This document shows positions 44,130 through 56,099 of a stretch of DNA of 64,000 bases, one piece after another; positions within the stretch are counted from its first letter, which is position 1; the number at the start of each line of letters is the position of its first letter. Location: positions 32,850,001 through 32,914,000 of the forward strand of contig NW_026947507.1 in assembly GCF_034190915.1 (NCBI RefSeq), written 5' to 3'. This DNA comes from Cavia porcellus (taxonomy: Eukaryota > Chordata > Mammalia > Rodentia > Caviidae). The notes under the pieces are model-generated. The model worked only from the letters and a program-made list of their open reading frames with translations. It ran no database searches and was not told the DNA's origin. The position numbers were made by a program, and so were the translations under genes.

Positions 44130-45995
44130 AAGCAAGCATTAATGGTTGCAGAAATAACTACCCAAATCAGCAGCTTCAGTTCTGGAGGAGACAGCTTTTC
44201 TTGGAAAAGACCAAAGAATGTGGTTACTTATGGCTTGAACAAGCTCTGCAACCTTTTCATTTCTCCTTCATAGTGACTATTTTGGCATGGTTGAGGCCTT
44301 GCTTCACTTTATGGAATAAAGTCACAGATAGATGGTTTCCAACTGGCAAGGAGAGCTAAATATCATGTTGAGCATTTTCTTTTAGGAAACTATTGCACAA
44401 TAATCACTAACTGATAAGTAATTTGTCAAATGTAATGCAGAACTTTCTACAATGGAGTTGTTTATGGTTTATATATCTGATTGCCCAACTCTTTTTGTAT
44501 AGATTTCTTATTATTTTGGGTACTATTTTATACAGTGTTTGGAGAAGTCACTTTGTTTTAAAATTTCCAGCTTCACAAGAATGAATCAAATTCTATAATT
44601 AACGTGATTCCCTTGAAATTTCCATAATTTTCATTCTGCTGTTGAAAGATAAACCTTTCACTAAAAGAAATGAATTACAAGCATGACATTTTTAACATAT
44701 CAAAATAATACTATGTTTCTTTCTTCACACATTGACCTACTATGTTTATATATAATCAATATGTACTCCAAGTGACCGGTCTTCTATGTTGTGCTTTGTG
44801 ATTTTTGAAGGATCTTAATACATTCACTCAAAGGAGAAGCTGCCCTAAGGAATGTCTGTCTCATTGAAAACAACTTATGAACAAAATGGAAGCCACCTTG
44901 GACTACACCAGCCAGAATCTCATATCAATTTGATTATTCAAAAGCTTGAGTAGCCACGTTATTATTCAGGATACCTATTTTTAAAATATCTATTTTATAT
45001 GCTTGTATAGTTTGATTTTCTTTATATTTTAATAGGATAATAATTGGCACAAAACACTATTTTCAATAAATAGTGTAATAAGTCATAAAAGAGACGACAG
45101 CATTTATGAGTAAATTTATCAACATGAATTAGCTATTTATTGGCTTTATGTATACTATGTTTGTACAAATTGCGTTTCAGTTTACCAGTTTTCTCCACTC
45201 CTCATTTAAGAGTATCTGGATCTTCACAATTATTTTAAAACTCTTCTTTGTCATGTTCATTATAGTAGTACCTGGTTTCACAGACCTAACTATCTCCGCA
45301 GTATTGCTTGCAATCTGAACTGAATAAGAACTGAATCAAGCTTCCCCTTCAGGTCAGTATTGAATCTTTGAATTTGATTTGGTTCTGGACCAATTTGTTT
45401 TCCAACCAGAATAATAGAAAAAATTAAGTTTTCAAACTGAAGAACCACTGTACATGTATCTTTACAGTACATTTATAGTGGTATATAGGAGTTTTTGACA
45501 CCTTAATCTCTCAGTCTTCCTTCAGCATATAGTTTGTGTTTCCACTGGGCTTCCTGGGCTGCTTCTTTATTATTGCATTTCAATTTTAGTATAAATAATG
45601 TGTCTGAAGAAACATGGTAGCCTAATTTGAAATCCAGGTATACACAAGAACAATTCAAATACATTCTTCACCTGGTTATGCTGCTACTTTGTTGCACTAG
45701 GCTGTGTTAGTGGTTAATAAAATTGCATTTCTGCTATACATATTGACTTATTAATAATGATTGAAATAAGAGTTTTTATCATTTATATCAGTGACTATTT
45801 TCCTTCTTTCTCCTGGAACTACCACACACTTTTAGACAACATATATTATGGTACTATGAGACAGTGCAATATGATAGGCATATACCTTTACTGTAGTGCT
45901 GGGTTAAGTCTGTGTACTACACACACAGGAAGTCTGATCAATTCATTCCACCAATTCCCATTAACAAAAACGTTGTGCATGACTCTTATTATTTA
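44130..45995. other. Unassigned AT-rich sequence
   Basis: About 1.9 kb with no recognised exon or repeat. Confidence 0.3.
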
Positions 45996-46000
45996 TACAC

Positions 46001-46001
<1 letters not shown>

Positions 46002-46046
<45 letters not shown>
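46002..46046. repeat. (ATT)n microsatellite
   Basis: About 15 uninterrupted ATT units. The Ile- or Leu-rich frames across it are artefacts. Confidence 0.95.
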
Positions 46047-46049
46047 TTG

Positions 46050-47555
46050 GTATGTTCCTGCAGAAGAGTATGTCCATTTGGGCCAGGTGAACTGAAAGTA
46101 GAGTCCTCTACCTATCATTTTACATGTTTGGTAATACTAATCATTTTTCACAACTCAAATTCTGCTTCCACATGTTGAATCCTAGTTTCTTCTCCCCCAT
46201 CCACTGCACCCTGTGTGGGTCTGTAAGATGTATCCTCTTTCACAATATTGACCTCTGATTCTGCACATTGCATCACAGGGTATTATGGTGATTCAGGAGG
46301 CTTCCTGGACTCTCTTATCATAATGAAACAAGTAGCAATAACTTAATCCTACACAAAACTCACTGTGTACCTCACAAATATATCCCACTGAACTCAGGTA
46401 AACGTATCCCTTTCCCAACTCCACTTCCCCTTTAATAGAGACTTTCCTGAACACTCTGAACACACCCGACATGAGGGAAGGAGTGTGAGAACAGAGACAG
46501 AGGTCCTCACCAATAGTACTCAAAATACCTTTATAAGATTCTCTTGCATGTCTTACAAGAATATTTAACCACATGAATGCATTTGTAAGGCCTATCCTGG
46601 GATCTTGGACCATTTGCACCATAGTCATCCTCCACTGAAGTCAACCTTGGCCAGCATTCCAGGATATGACCCACATTTCTCTGTTTGCTCCTATGCCAAG
46701 ATGTGTCCCATACCCATCAATTAGTCTCCCTAGACAGGTGTAGGCACCTTCTGCCTTCCTTTTTTTCAGTAGGTTTCATCAGAGTTGGAAAGCACTGTTA
46801 CCAAGTTCTTCATCCTTCTCACTTCTTCCCAAGTGGACTGCTGCCCGCTGATGTCAGCTCTCCTCCTGGCTCGTTCTGATAGCCTGGGCTGCCTCAAGTG
46901 TCTCCCTACTTCTGATCTTCTCTGACCCTCACTCTGGGTGAAACCATGAGATAGAAGACGTTGAATAGATAGGGCACTTGTTCAATTGACCTGAAGTAAA
47001 CTAAAAGCCTGAGTTAAAGAGAGTTGGCCAAAAAAAGAGGCCTAAATAATTAACTTAAATAAACTGTTAGGTACTAATGTCATGCAAGGGACAAAGAACA
47101 GGTCCCTAAACAAACTGGAGAAGCCCTGGATGAAGAGAAATGCAAATGAAGTGATTTGTTTTCCAGATATCAAAGCCTGCATTTACCAGGAGCATCCCTG
47201 ATTTCTGTCACATTATCTCCATTAAAATGATATTAAAAAACACTGTATAAAAAGTCAATGGACTTAAAAATCTATGGTGTCCACTTATAGAAGCCTTCCT
47301 CAATAAGCAGGGAGCTTTTCCTTTTATCCATTTGACTGAACTTACACATAGTTATTCCCACTTCTTGCTGTATACTATTTTCTTGGCTTTAATCTTCATT
47401 GCCCCCCAAACAAGGACCCAGATCACAGAACAGGAGGAGCTGGTTACATGAGTATAGAAAACTCCATCCTTGAGTGGGAAAAGAATGTGAAAAGTCAAAC
47501 GTGATTTTTATTAAGCAAAATTCAAAGTGGTGAAGAATGGAAATAAAAAATATAC
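46050..47555. other. Unassigned sequence
   Basis: About 1.5 kb. Nothing recognised. Open frames below 112 codons. Confidence 0.3.
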
Positions 47556-47559
47556 AAAA

Positions 47560-49540
47560 TCAATATAATGTTCATTGTAAGAAGAAAGAAATTGAAGAAG
47601 AACCTAGAAGATGGAAAGACTTCCCATGATTTTAGTTTGGCAGAATTAATACTAACAAAATGACATTACTGAAAATTAGCAGCAGAGTCAAATGCCAATG
47701 ACATTCTTCAAAGAAATAAACAAAAATCTTAAAACTCATATGAAAACAAACAAGACCCAAAATAGCCACAGCAATTTTGAATGAAAACAATGATGGAATT
47801 ATTACAATAACACATTTCAAATATACTGCAAAGCCACAGAATGAAAAACAGCACAGCATTGTCACAAAAACAGACAAGTGAACTAGAATAGAATGCACAG
47901 AAACAAACCCACAAAGCCACAGCCATTTGATTCTAAGCAAAGATCCCAAAAGTATGCATTGGATAAAAAAATCTCTTCAATAAATTGTGCTGGAAGACTG
48001 AGTATTCATATGTAATAAATCAAAATTAAATATTTATGTTGCATCCAGTACAAAAGTCAGTTCAAATTGGATAAAAAACTTTAGTGTAAGACTTGAAACA
48101 TTTGAAGTCTGCTGGAGAAAAGCATAAAGGAAACATTCCACAATGCAGGCAAAGGCAACAATTTCCTGGATAAGACTCCAAAAGCACAGGAAAAAAAGTA
48201 ACAAGAATTGACAAATGAGATTACAGCTAAATAAAACACTTTTTCACAGCAAAGAAAACAATCAACACAGTGGAATAGAAAACCTACAGCATGAGGGAAA
48301 AAAAAACCTCTTTGCCAGCCATTGTTCCAACAGGGCATTAATATTTAGAATATGTAAAGAACTCAAAAAAGCTAACACCAAGTAAAAAATCCAAATAATA
48401 AATAGGCAGATCAATTGAACAGACATCTCAAAAGAAGATATACAAATAGACAATAAATATTTGAAAAAAAAATGTTCACCGCCTTGAGTCATCAGGGAAA
48501 AGCACATCAAAACTACATTGACATTCCCTCTTACCCCCCTCCCTGTGAGACTCACTATCATCAAGAATAAAAAAACAATAAATGCTAGGAAGGATGGGCT
48601 AGGGAAGAAATCCTTACGCACTGTTGGTGGGAATGTAAATTAGTACTAACACCCAGAAATCAGTATGGAAATTCCTTTAAAAAGCTAAAAATAGAACTAC
48701 CATTCGATTCAGATATACCACCCTTCATCATAAATCCAAACGAATCAGAGTTAGCAGGCTATAGAAGTACTTGATGCTGGCATACCCGTAGTATTGTCCT
48801 TCAATTCACAATGGCAAAGCAATGAAACACCATAGCTGCCTGCAGACTGATGAGGGGGAGAATGAAAAAGTTGTAACAGCTGATACATTGTGTCAATTCG
48901 AGAAGTTTACAAGTGGGCCAGGATCCTCACTTTCTGAGCCTGGGCAAGAGCAGGGCAAAGAGATGATGTGAGAGTGCTATGACTTCCCAGACCAGATAGC
49001 ATTCTTACAATATGGGGGGGGGGGCTTGCCTCTCCCCACTTTTGCTCTTGTTGCTTTTGCTGTCTTCTGCCACTTTAAACTGTTGCCTCTGTGCCACACC
49101 CAGCAGGCTTGGAACCAGCCTTATGGACTGAAACCTCCACAAACTGTGAGCTAAATAAACCTTTCCCTCTCTCACTTTGAGTGTCAGGTATTTTGTCCCG
49201 GTAACAAGAGAAAAGTAACCAGGACAGAATCATTCAGCTATAAAGAAAATGAAATTATGCCACTTACAGGAAAATGTATGAAACTGTAAGTCACATTAAG
49301 TAGAATAAGCCAGACACAGAAAGAGAAATATTTCATGTTTTCTATCATATGTGAATAAGGGGAGTTGAACAATGAGAATACAAGGGAGACTATTAAAAGA
49401 AGGGGAAAGGAATGTAGACAGGAAGGGAAGACCAAATGAAGAAAACAGGGATGTGGAAATAATGTATCTTATATGCAAGAACAAATTATTATTCTGTATA
49501 ACTGATATGTACTAAAAATAGTTCTCAAACTTTGTATGTT
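47560..49540 (+). mobile_element. L1 ORF2 C-terminal half and 3' UTR, sense, split by an LTR
   Basis: The order is tttggcagaattaatactaa, ccaatgacattcttcaaaga, aaactcatatgaaaacaaac, agacccaaaatagccacagc, actgcaaagccacagaatga, tctcttcaataaattgtgct, ggataagactccaaaagcac, gcaaagaaaacaatcaacac, catctcaaaagaagatatac, cactgttggtgggaatgtaa and agctaaaaatagaactacca. After the LTR it resumes with cattcagctataaagaaaat and taagccagacacagaaagag. This is ORF2 from the region after the reverse-transcriptase core to the C-terminus, plus the 3' UTR. Many stops show a dead copy. Minus-strand frames (48262-48621 and others) are shadows. Confidence 0.9.
48891..49226 (+). mobile_element. MaLR-like LTR inserted in L1 (336 bp)
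   Basis: Starts tgtcaattcgagaagtttac and ends aaagtaaccaggaca, so TG...CA. Internal landmarks are gcttggaaccagccttatgg, actgaaacctccacaaactg, tgagctaaataaacctttcc (polyadenylation region) and gtcaggtattttgtcccggt. It contains an 11-base G run at 49014-49024. L1 sequence on both sides resumes in register (gctgcctgcagactgatga before, cattcagctataaagaaaat after). Confidence 0.8.
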
Positions 49541-49544
49541 AACA

Positions 49545-50345
49545 GTGACAGAAAAGAAGTCTGCCAGTCTATGATGTTATTATGGCTATCATGGTGTATT
49601 TATGGCACAGATAACTTGGAATGGATGCTGGAAACTATGAAAGTATCAGAGTAAATGATGTAATGCAAATGCAAAAAAGTTTTTAACCCAGCTGTGATTT
49701 AGAAACCAGAAAAAGCTTTCAGCTCAGTTTGGGAAGGGATTCTATAAGCTGTCTCTCAATAATGGTTGTGTGCATTAGTAAGGAACCAGGTGAATAATTT
49801 AGCCCAGTGCAAAGTAATCTAAATTAAACTAAATGAATTAAATTAAGTAGAAGATAATTAGGGGCAACTGTTGTGAAACACTATTAGTTTATGGCAATCT
49901 CCCAAAGGAGATGCAAGTAACACCATTACTCAGCCCCGAAAAAACAGTATTATCGCTGAGTGTGTCAAAAGTAACTGCTTTGTTTCTTTCAGGGGTAGAA
50001 GGAGGGCCAGCCACATTTGGACTGTTTCTTTCCTCCAAGTGCCATGACTCTGTGGTAAATGAGGGCTTTGTTTACACAGGGCTAAATTAGGAGTACAAAC
50101 TTCTTCATTAATATAATAATACAAAGAGTGTTGCCTAATGAATTCAATTATCTAAAATCCTAATTAAAACACAGTCATCTCATATAACAGTGAATTTCCC
50201 ATGAAAGCAGTTAATTTTGATGCTATACAATGAAGAATGTCAAATTGAAAAAGAAAGATATGGGAGAAGGAATAACAAACTTCATCTAGCAAGTTTAGTC
50301 TAATTCATTAGTTCTATCTGCTTGGACCTGTAGTTTGAGAAGGGT
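49545..50345. other. Unassigned AT-rich sequence
   Basis: No recognised exon or repeat. Confidence 0.3.
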
Positions 50346-50347
50346 TT

Positions 50348-50774
50348 TGTCTTAGATACTTTTTGCCGAGACAAAATATCCAATGCTCAAAATTAAAGGA
50401 AGGTTAATTTGAGTTTGCAGTTTGTAGGAGTTTCAGTCCATAGCTGGCTGCAAGGCAGGGTGGCGTGGTTGAGGAGCATCACAGAGGAGAAACAGTTCAT
50501 GGGGGGTAGAAGGCAGCAAGCAGTGAAGAACCAGCAAAGGATAGCAGCACCCCTCTCTCTGTCCCTTGTATTCTATCAAGGCTACACACTCTTAGGGAAG
50601 GCTTCCCATTATCCATACACATAACCATACCGAAACAATCAGTGGCCTAATATAGTAACCACACACGATCCCAGCATCACACACCCTAGATCCAGCTACC
50701 TCTAAAATGCCCCACTTATCACCACATGATGCTTTTTTTTTTGAGAAGTGGGCATGCAGACACAAGCCATAATG
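50348..50774 (-). mobile_element. Solo MaLR-like LTR, antisense (~427 bp)
   Basis: The plus strand begins tgtcttagatactttttgcc and ends acacaagccataatg, the reverse complement of a tgttatggctt-type start. It shares caccctagatccagctacct and gaggagaaacagttcatggg with the LTRs at 26.2 and 34.5 kb. No internal region. Confidence 0.8.
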
Positions 50775-50779
50775 GATTT

Positions 50780-52645
50780 TGAGGAAAATAATATCACAAT
50801 TATTAGTGATAGCAACCACAGTATGGAATAAGCCAGAGACAGCTTGTCTCCCATTTGAAAAACTCCCTTAGATCACAGCAAGAGGTCAACTAACGATACT
50901 CTCCCCAGGTCGCAGTGCCCCCAGATAGTATAGACACTGCTCTGGAGCCCCAGAGTTGAGGCTTCTCGTTCTTCATTTTAAGGGTGCCAAGTGGTAGCAG
51001 ATTTGAACTATGTTTAAATGTTACTCCCTTAAGCTCTGAGACTCAGAACTGTACTATTCAGGCTTCAGGGAATGTACTTAGAGGCTATTTTGTACACCTG
51101 TACCATTTTATCTGTGAGAGAAGCAATTTTGTCTACTTGTGGTCATAAGGCCATATAAAGGGAGGGTCAGGGTAGATTCCAGCCTCCTGGCTCCCAGACC
51201 TGTGATCAGAAGTTCTGGTCCCTTCCCAGTCACTTGCCCCAGACCCTGGTAGTTACGAGAGATTAATCTTAAAGCTGTTGATCCCTCACCTGTTGTCCAT
51301 ATGAATTAACAGGTTATTTTCTTATTTCTTTCTGGTGTAATGAGATTTGCCTTCTCAGGACCCAATGGCTCACTGGAGACTTTAAATTGGGAGACATCAA
51401 TAATGGTGGCTCCTAAAGTGCCACATCGAAACTCAGTCTGGAACAAAGTGTACTTCACCATGTAAGCCATGAAACTGGATTTCTTCATGGTGTCTAGAGA
51501 ATCCTGAGCTAGCCCCAATTCTCCTCTCTAGCCTGCATATGGTCAGTGCCTGCTGACAGGCAGATTTAATTCAAGTTCTAGTGGCAGGCTATACCCGAAC
51601 TGAATTTGAACAGGGTCTTCCCATTAGAGAGCAGGGGGATGGCAAGAAGCTTTCCTACCCTGCTGTGGGCATCATCACTGCAGAGCACAATCTAACCCTC
51701 TTCACGCTGGCTGCTCTTCATGTGTGCTTTTCTCTCTTCCTATCAAGTCATGCAAAGCAAATCTCCTTTGCTCTCCTAAAAGCTCAGCAAGGCACAGACC
51801 AGAAAGAAGCAGAATTTCCCATCCGCAGAAAGAAGAATGCGTCTCTCTGCTTCCCAGCGTTTGTCCTTCTGAGCTTCCTTCATCCTTTTATTCACTTTTC
51901 AAGGGTGCAGGGCAGGGAGATCATGGGTAGCCTGCTAGAGGAGGCTGATACCACCAGGTTTCTCTCCTCTGCAAGGACAGAACTATTTCCAGTGCAAAGA
52001 CATGGGCATTTATTTTCTTTACTTATGGAGGGGCTTTGGCTTAGGCACAAGGACAGTACTGCTCTGGCAAAACTGGAGTTTTTATGAAATGAACATGGAC
52101 TTGTGGAAGCACAATCTACTCAACCCTGGACTCACTTATGAGCTGACAGCAGCAACTCCTGCAACTGCTTCTGTGTTTACACATGTTCACGTAGGTCTTT
52201 GGGAAAGTTTCTACCCTACTGCATCATTATCTACTATTTAAGAGGAAATATTCAGCTTCTTGTGTTCAGAGTTTATCTTAGCGCCTAGTGTATAGTTAAA
52301 TGCTCCATACAATTAATGATTAAGTCAATTATTATAACTTTAAATAGTTGAATCTTATGTCTATAAATGCAAGCTCACATTATGAAACTATATAGGTATT
52401 AAACAACTTTCGACTGTAATGTTATTTGATTCTAAGAAAAATAGCTTAAATCCTACTTCTACATAAAATTTTCTGCATTGTTTCCATTATCTGCCTCCTT
52501 TCTCTGAACCACTATGTTGCCACATTCCCTTCCCCCTCACACAAACAACTTTGGAAACTGTATTTTCCTCTTTTTCATCCCTTGACCTCCAGAAGTGGTA
52601 TCATCAGGCCACCCCACTGGTTAAATTTAGCTGGAAGGTACCAGC
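50780..52645. other. Unassigned sequence with a 168-codon open frame
   Basis: About 1.9 kb. Frame 51581-52087 (plus, 168 codons) has a hydrophobic patch near residues 39-55 but no recognisable domain, and no splice signals frame it convincingly. I treat it as incidental. Nothing else is recognised. Confidence 0.3.
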
Positions 52646-52649
52646 AGGG

Positions 52650-53085
52650 ACCAGAAAGTATAGTGACAGGATTCACCAAAGAAATAAATGACTATCAGAA
52701 AGAGACTTATTACAAGGAATTGGTTCCTGTGATTGTGGGTGCCAACAAGTCCCAAAATCTGCAGAATGAATCACTGAGCTGAAGATTTGAGAGAATTGAT
52801 GCTTTGTCTATGTGCAAAGGCAAGAAAAAAAGCGAGTGGTCTAGTTCAGGGCTGTCAGACAGGGAGAATGTATGTTTCCTTGTGGGAGAGTCAAAGCGTT
52901 TGTTCTCTTCCGGCCTTCAACTGATCGGATGGGGCCACTCACGTAACAGAGTGGGTTCACAATGCTGTATTTTGTTACCGTTATTAATGGTGATTGCATC
53001 CAAAAATACCCTCAGTGAAATAGAATAATATTTGCCCATGTACCTGGGCCTCATCAAGTTGTCACAAAAAATCAGATAGCAGAAA
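52650..53085 (-). mobile_element. ERVL/MaLR-type LTR, antisense
   Basis: Plus-strand phrases are attacaaggaattggttcctg, gtgattgtgggtgccaacaa, gtcccaaaatctgcagaatg, ccttcaactgatcggatggg, gcatccaaaaataccctcag, and ctgggcctcatcaagttgtc. Reversed, they are the 'gtcaacttggctaggctatg...aaggtattttt...atccaatcagttgaaggc...' landmarks of a common mammalian LTR. I do not name the subfamily. Confidence 0.65.
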
Positions 53086-53530
53086 AGTGAAGGAAAAAAA
53101 GGCCTGTGAACTTCTTTTCCTTGGTCTCCCTTCTTCAGCACAGTGTCTCTGAACGTGGCTCTGTTCCTCTGTGACTGTAGCTCCAGCAGGACAACCTCCA
53201 CTCCCAGCTCCAACTCTCATCTTCTCCCCCGATGGTTCAGCTCACCAAGCGCGTGATAACGGTTCCCTTCATGTTAGTCTGTAGGAGCCTGAACAGCCTG
53301 GATTCCTTTAACCCAGCAACTTTTGAGTTCAGATCTCTTCCTCTGAAACTTCTCAGATACACGTTTTTTTCTCCCGGGACTCTGAAAGATACCATAACCA
53401 CTTTTCTCTTCATTTTATACTTAAAACAACAGAAATCAATGTAGGTTGATACCCTTTATCTCTGAAGAGCATGGGGTCAGAAATTTTAGATTTCAGGTAT
53501 TAAATTTTTGGGGAATATTTATATATAAGC

Positions 53531-53738
53531 AAAAGAAGAAGACAAAGGAGGAGGAAAAGGGGGAGGGGAGGGGAGGGGAGAGGAGAGAGGAGGTGAAGGA
53601 GGAGGAGAAGGAAGAAAAGGATGAAGAGAAGGAGGAGGAGAAGGAAAGAAAGAGAAGGAGGAAGAGAAGAAAGTGGAGGAGGAAAAAGGAAAAGGAGAAG
53701 AATAGGAGGAGGAGGAAGAAGAGAAAGAGGTGGGGAGC
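53531..53738. repeat. Polypurine (GGA/GAA)n tract, ~200 bp
   Basis: An almost pure A/G plus strand, with gggaggggag units early and gaggagaag units later. A Lys/Glu-rich frame (plus) and a Ser/Pro-rich frame (minus) are artefacts. Triplex-capable. Confidence 0.95.
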
Positions 53739-53781
53739 AGCTGAGCTAGAGAGTGATCACACATGCAGAGTTAAAGCAAGG

Positions 53782-53883
53782 CCAGCCCCAAGAGCATGGG
53801 GCACCTGAGTTGAATCAAGTGAACAAGTCCTTCCAGCCCCGAGAACATGGGACATCTGAGGTGCACCATGTGAGCAAGTTGTT
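53782..53883. repeat. 51-bp imperfect tandem duplication
   Basis: ccagccccaagagcatgggg ... gtgaacaagt is followed 51 bp later by ccagccccgagaacatggga ... gtgagcaagt. The two units are about 80% identical by eye. It begins about 45 bp after the polypurine tract. Confidence 0.9.
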
Positions 53884-54065
53884 AGGCAAAGGGGTTTCAT
53901 TTGACATCAACCTGTCCAGTGTGTAAATAAATACACTAGTCATTGGTGGCTCTTTTTCTCCCACCAAGAGAGGGGGAAAACATGACCTCAGCTTTCTGCA
54001 TTCTGAATCTTGTGTTTGTTTCTTCATCTTCCACCTCCTCCCCTGGGGAATTTCAAGTATTGCTT

Positions 54066-54166
54066 GAGACAAAGAAGAAGGAAGAGGAGGAGAGGAAGAA
54101 GGAGAAGAGGAAAGAAAGAAAGAAGAGGAAAAAGAGGAGAGAAGAGGAGGGGGAAGGACAGGAAGG
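54066..54166. repeat. Polypurine (GAAGAG)-rich tract
   Basis: gagacaaagaagaaggaaga through ggagggggaaggacaggaag is nearly all purine on the plus strand. It is the second such tract within 600 bp. Confidence 0.9.
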
Positions 54167-54169
54167 AAT

Positions 54170-55215
54170 TAAGGATGGTTTGTGTATTCTTCAGGGAAAT
54201 CTCCATACTGGCTGTCTTTACAGAATCCATACCTACTTAAGTGACAGAGCTCTGGTTTCAGTAACATGAATGTCTGAATTAAAATAAATCTCAAACCATC
54301 TACAAGATATGTAGCAGAAAATTGTAAACACATAGCCCAAATGGAAAGAATATCTGAATCATCTCTATGTACCAGAAACAGTGAGAAAAGTCTCAGGAGG
54401 ATATTAAGTTTATAAGCTGCCCCTGATGGCTCAAGAGGGTTCAGAATCTCAATATAAGATCAAAACAGTGAGATTTTAATGTTTCCAAAAGGACATGGAC
54501 CTTTCCATGTTTGTAAGCCTCTGCAACATAAAAAGCTGAACTGAAAAATACCTAAAATTCCTGGACCAAAGGAGTAGAAAACTACCTATATACTAGCCTG
54601 TTTGTGGTTAGCACTCTGATTTAAAAGCAAAAATCAAACAAATAAAAAATCTTCCATAAGAAATGAAACTGCAATCTTGAGCCACTTATAAGTGTAGAGT
54701 CCTAATTTATGGAATCATAACTAAAAATTAACATAAAAATGGTTCCCAGACCCACAAAATCCATGGAACATTTGGCAAAAGAAAATGCAAAACAAATCTG
54801 TAGGGACATTTTCAAATGAGAAACAAATCTGTAGCAACCAAAGCTCATGGGACACACAGAAACAAACAACATCAGTGGAGATGAGCTCACAGTAAAATTT
54901 ATGAAACACAAACACATACACTTGCCTAAGCAAAAGGCAGTGTATATAAATATATGGGAAAATATGTGACTCTCACCTAACTGAAACAGCAGAAAGGGTC
55001 TATGTAATAATTATGCTTGTATAATTAAAATGTTAGAAGTGGTAATCGAAACCATATGAAAGATTGGGATACTAGAGAAAGAAGAATAAAACAGAAAAAA
55101 AGTGAAATATGTAGTTATTGTAGCTCAAAACTTGAAAAATAGGTTAACTTTACAACATATCTAAAATCAGTGAAAGAGAATAAAGACCTAGAAGTTTCCA
55201 GAGTGCAACTCAATG
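54170..55215. other. Unassigned A-rich sequence, possibly old L1
   Basis: A-rich on the plus strand, with an internal short repeat aaacaaatctgtag at about 54792 and 54824. It could be decayed L1 5' sequence, but I have no firm landmark. Confidence 0.3.
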
Positions 55216-55224
55216 ACATAAACC

Positions 55225-55720
55225 AATTTTTTTAATTTTGAAGAGGGTAAAACTAAGTATAACAAAATAGAACAAAATAGACCAGAAGAAAACAATGTAA
55301 GTGATACAGATTTCAAAGCAAGATAATACGATATCTACCATGGCTACCATAAAGTCTTTTGTTTTCTTCCAAATAGTTGTCCATATCCTCACACACAATG
55401 AATTTATACAAAACAAAATAGTACTAAACTGATCAAAACAGAATGATAAAGGCATTATAGGCCTTCAAAACCAGCCAATAGGAAAATCAACAATGGCTGC
55501 CACAATGTCTCTTGTTCTTGTTCAAATTAGCTGTCCATACCTTCATGTATGTTGAAATTAAACAATACAAAACAGGCTAAAACCACTCTGAACAAAGAAT
55601 GATAGCATCACTGAATTTCACAGCATGACAATACAGTATCAGCAACGGATACCGTAGTGTCTCTTTTCTTCAAAGTAGCTGTTTGTTTTCATCATGCATA
55701 ATATAATTGATTCTCATAAA
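55225..55720 (-). repeat. L1 3'-end-type tandem array, three ~153-bp units, reverse
   Basis: Unit cores on the plus strand are tctaccatggctaccataaa (about 55334), tcaacaatggctgccacaat (about 55488), and agcaacggataccgtagtgt (about 55641). The offsets are 153 and 152 bp. Each core is followed by a tcttcaaa(t/g)tagctgt-like phrase and separated by an AAACAAAACAG-rich spacer. The left end, ttttgaagagggtaaaacta, mirrors the terminus of the 41-kb array in reverse. Confidence 0.85.
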
Positions 55721-55929
55721 CGGTTTAAGGAAAGTTCCATAGTTGTATAAGCCTCTACATGTATATCTATCTTTTCTGTATTAGACGGAAAAACAAACCA
55801 AAACAAAACAAATTACTAGAAAAACACGAAACAAAAAAGACAAATGAATAGCAATAGCAATTGTATGGTATCAAAGGACAGTGAGTTAAATATGATACCA
55901 AAAGACTGTATTGATTCCCACATACATGG

Positions 55930-56095
55930 AGTGCACTTACAGTAGGCAGGAACTGGGCTGTGCTCTTTATAAATATCGGCTAAGATGATCCTCCTGGCAA
56001 TCCTGTGTTTCAGAAGGTTTCATTCACTTCCTAAAGTCACACAGTTTGTCAGAGTCGGGGTGGGGTGGGAGCCAGGTAACCAATCCCAAATGACT
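55930..56095 (-). mobile_element. MIR/MIR3-like fragment, reverse
   Basis: tgcacttacagtaggcagga, atgatcctcctggcaatcct, cacttcctaaagtcacacag and tttgtcagagtcggggtggg, then agccaggtaaccaatccc, show reversed MIR-type order. Confidence 0.55.
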
Positions 56096-56099
56096 ACTG

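Noticed and set aside
47632..48621. Several hydrophobic minus-strand frames of 65-119 codons
   Set aside because: They are antisense shadows of an A-rich L1 ORF2 relic, whose complement is T-rich and so encodes Phe/Leu/Ile.
51581..52087. 168-codon plus-strand open frame
   Set aside because: No recognisable domain beyond one hydrophobic patch, and no supporting exon signals.
53446..53808. Lys/Glu-rich frame that looks like a charged coiled coil
   Set aside because: It is produced by the GGA/GAA repeat.
55210..55455. Hydrophobic minus-strand frame similar to the plus-strand frame at 41267-41500
   Set aside because: The protein similarity reflects the shared 153-bp DNA repeat. The frames do not hold in the other units, so it is not a conserved membrane protein.
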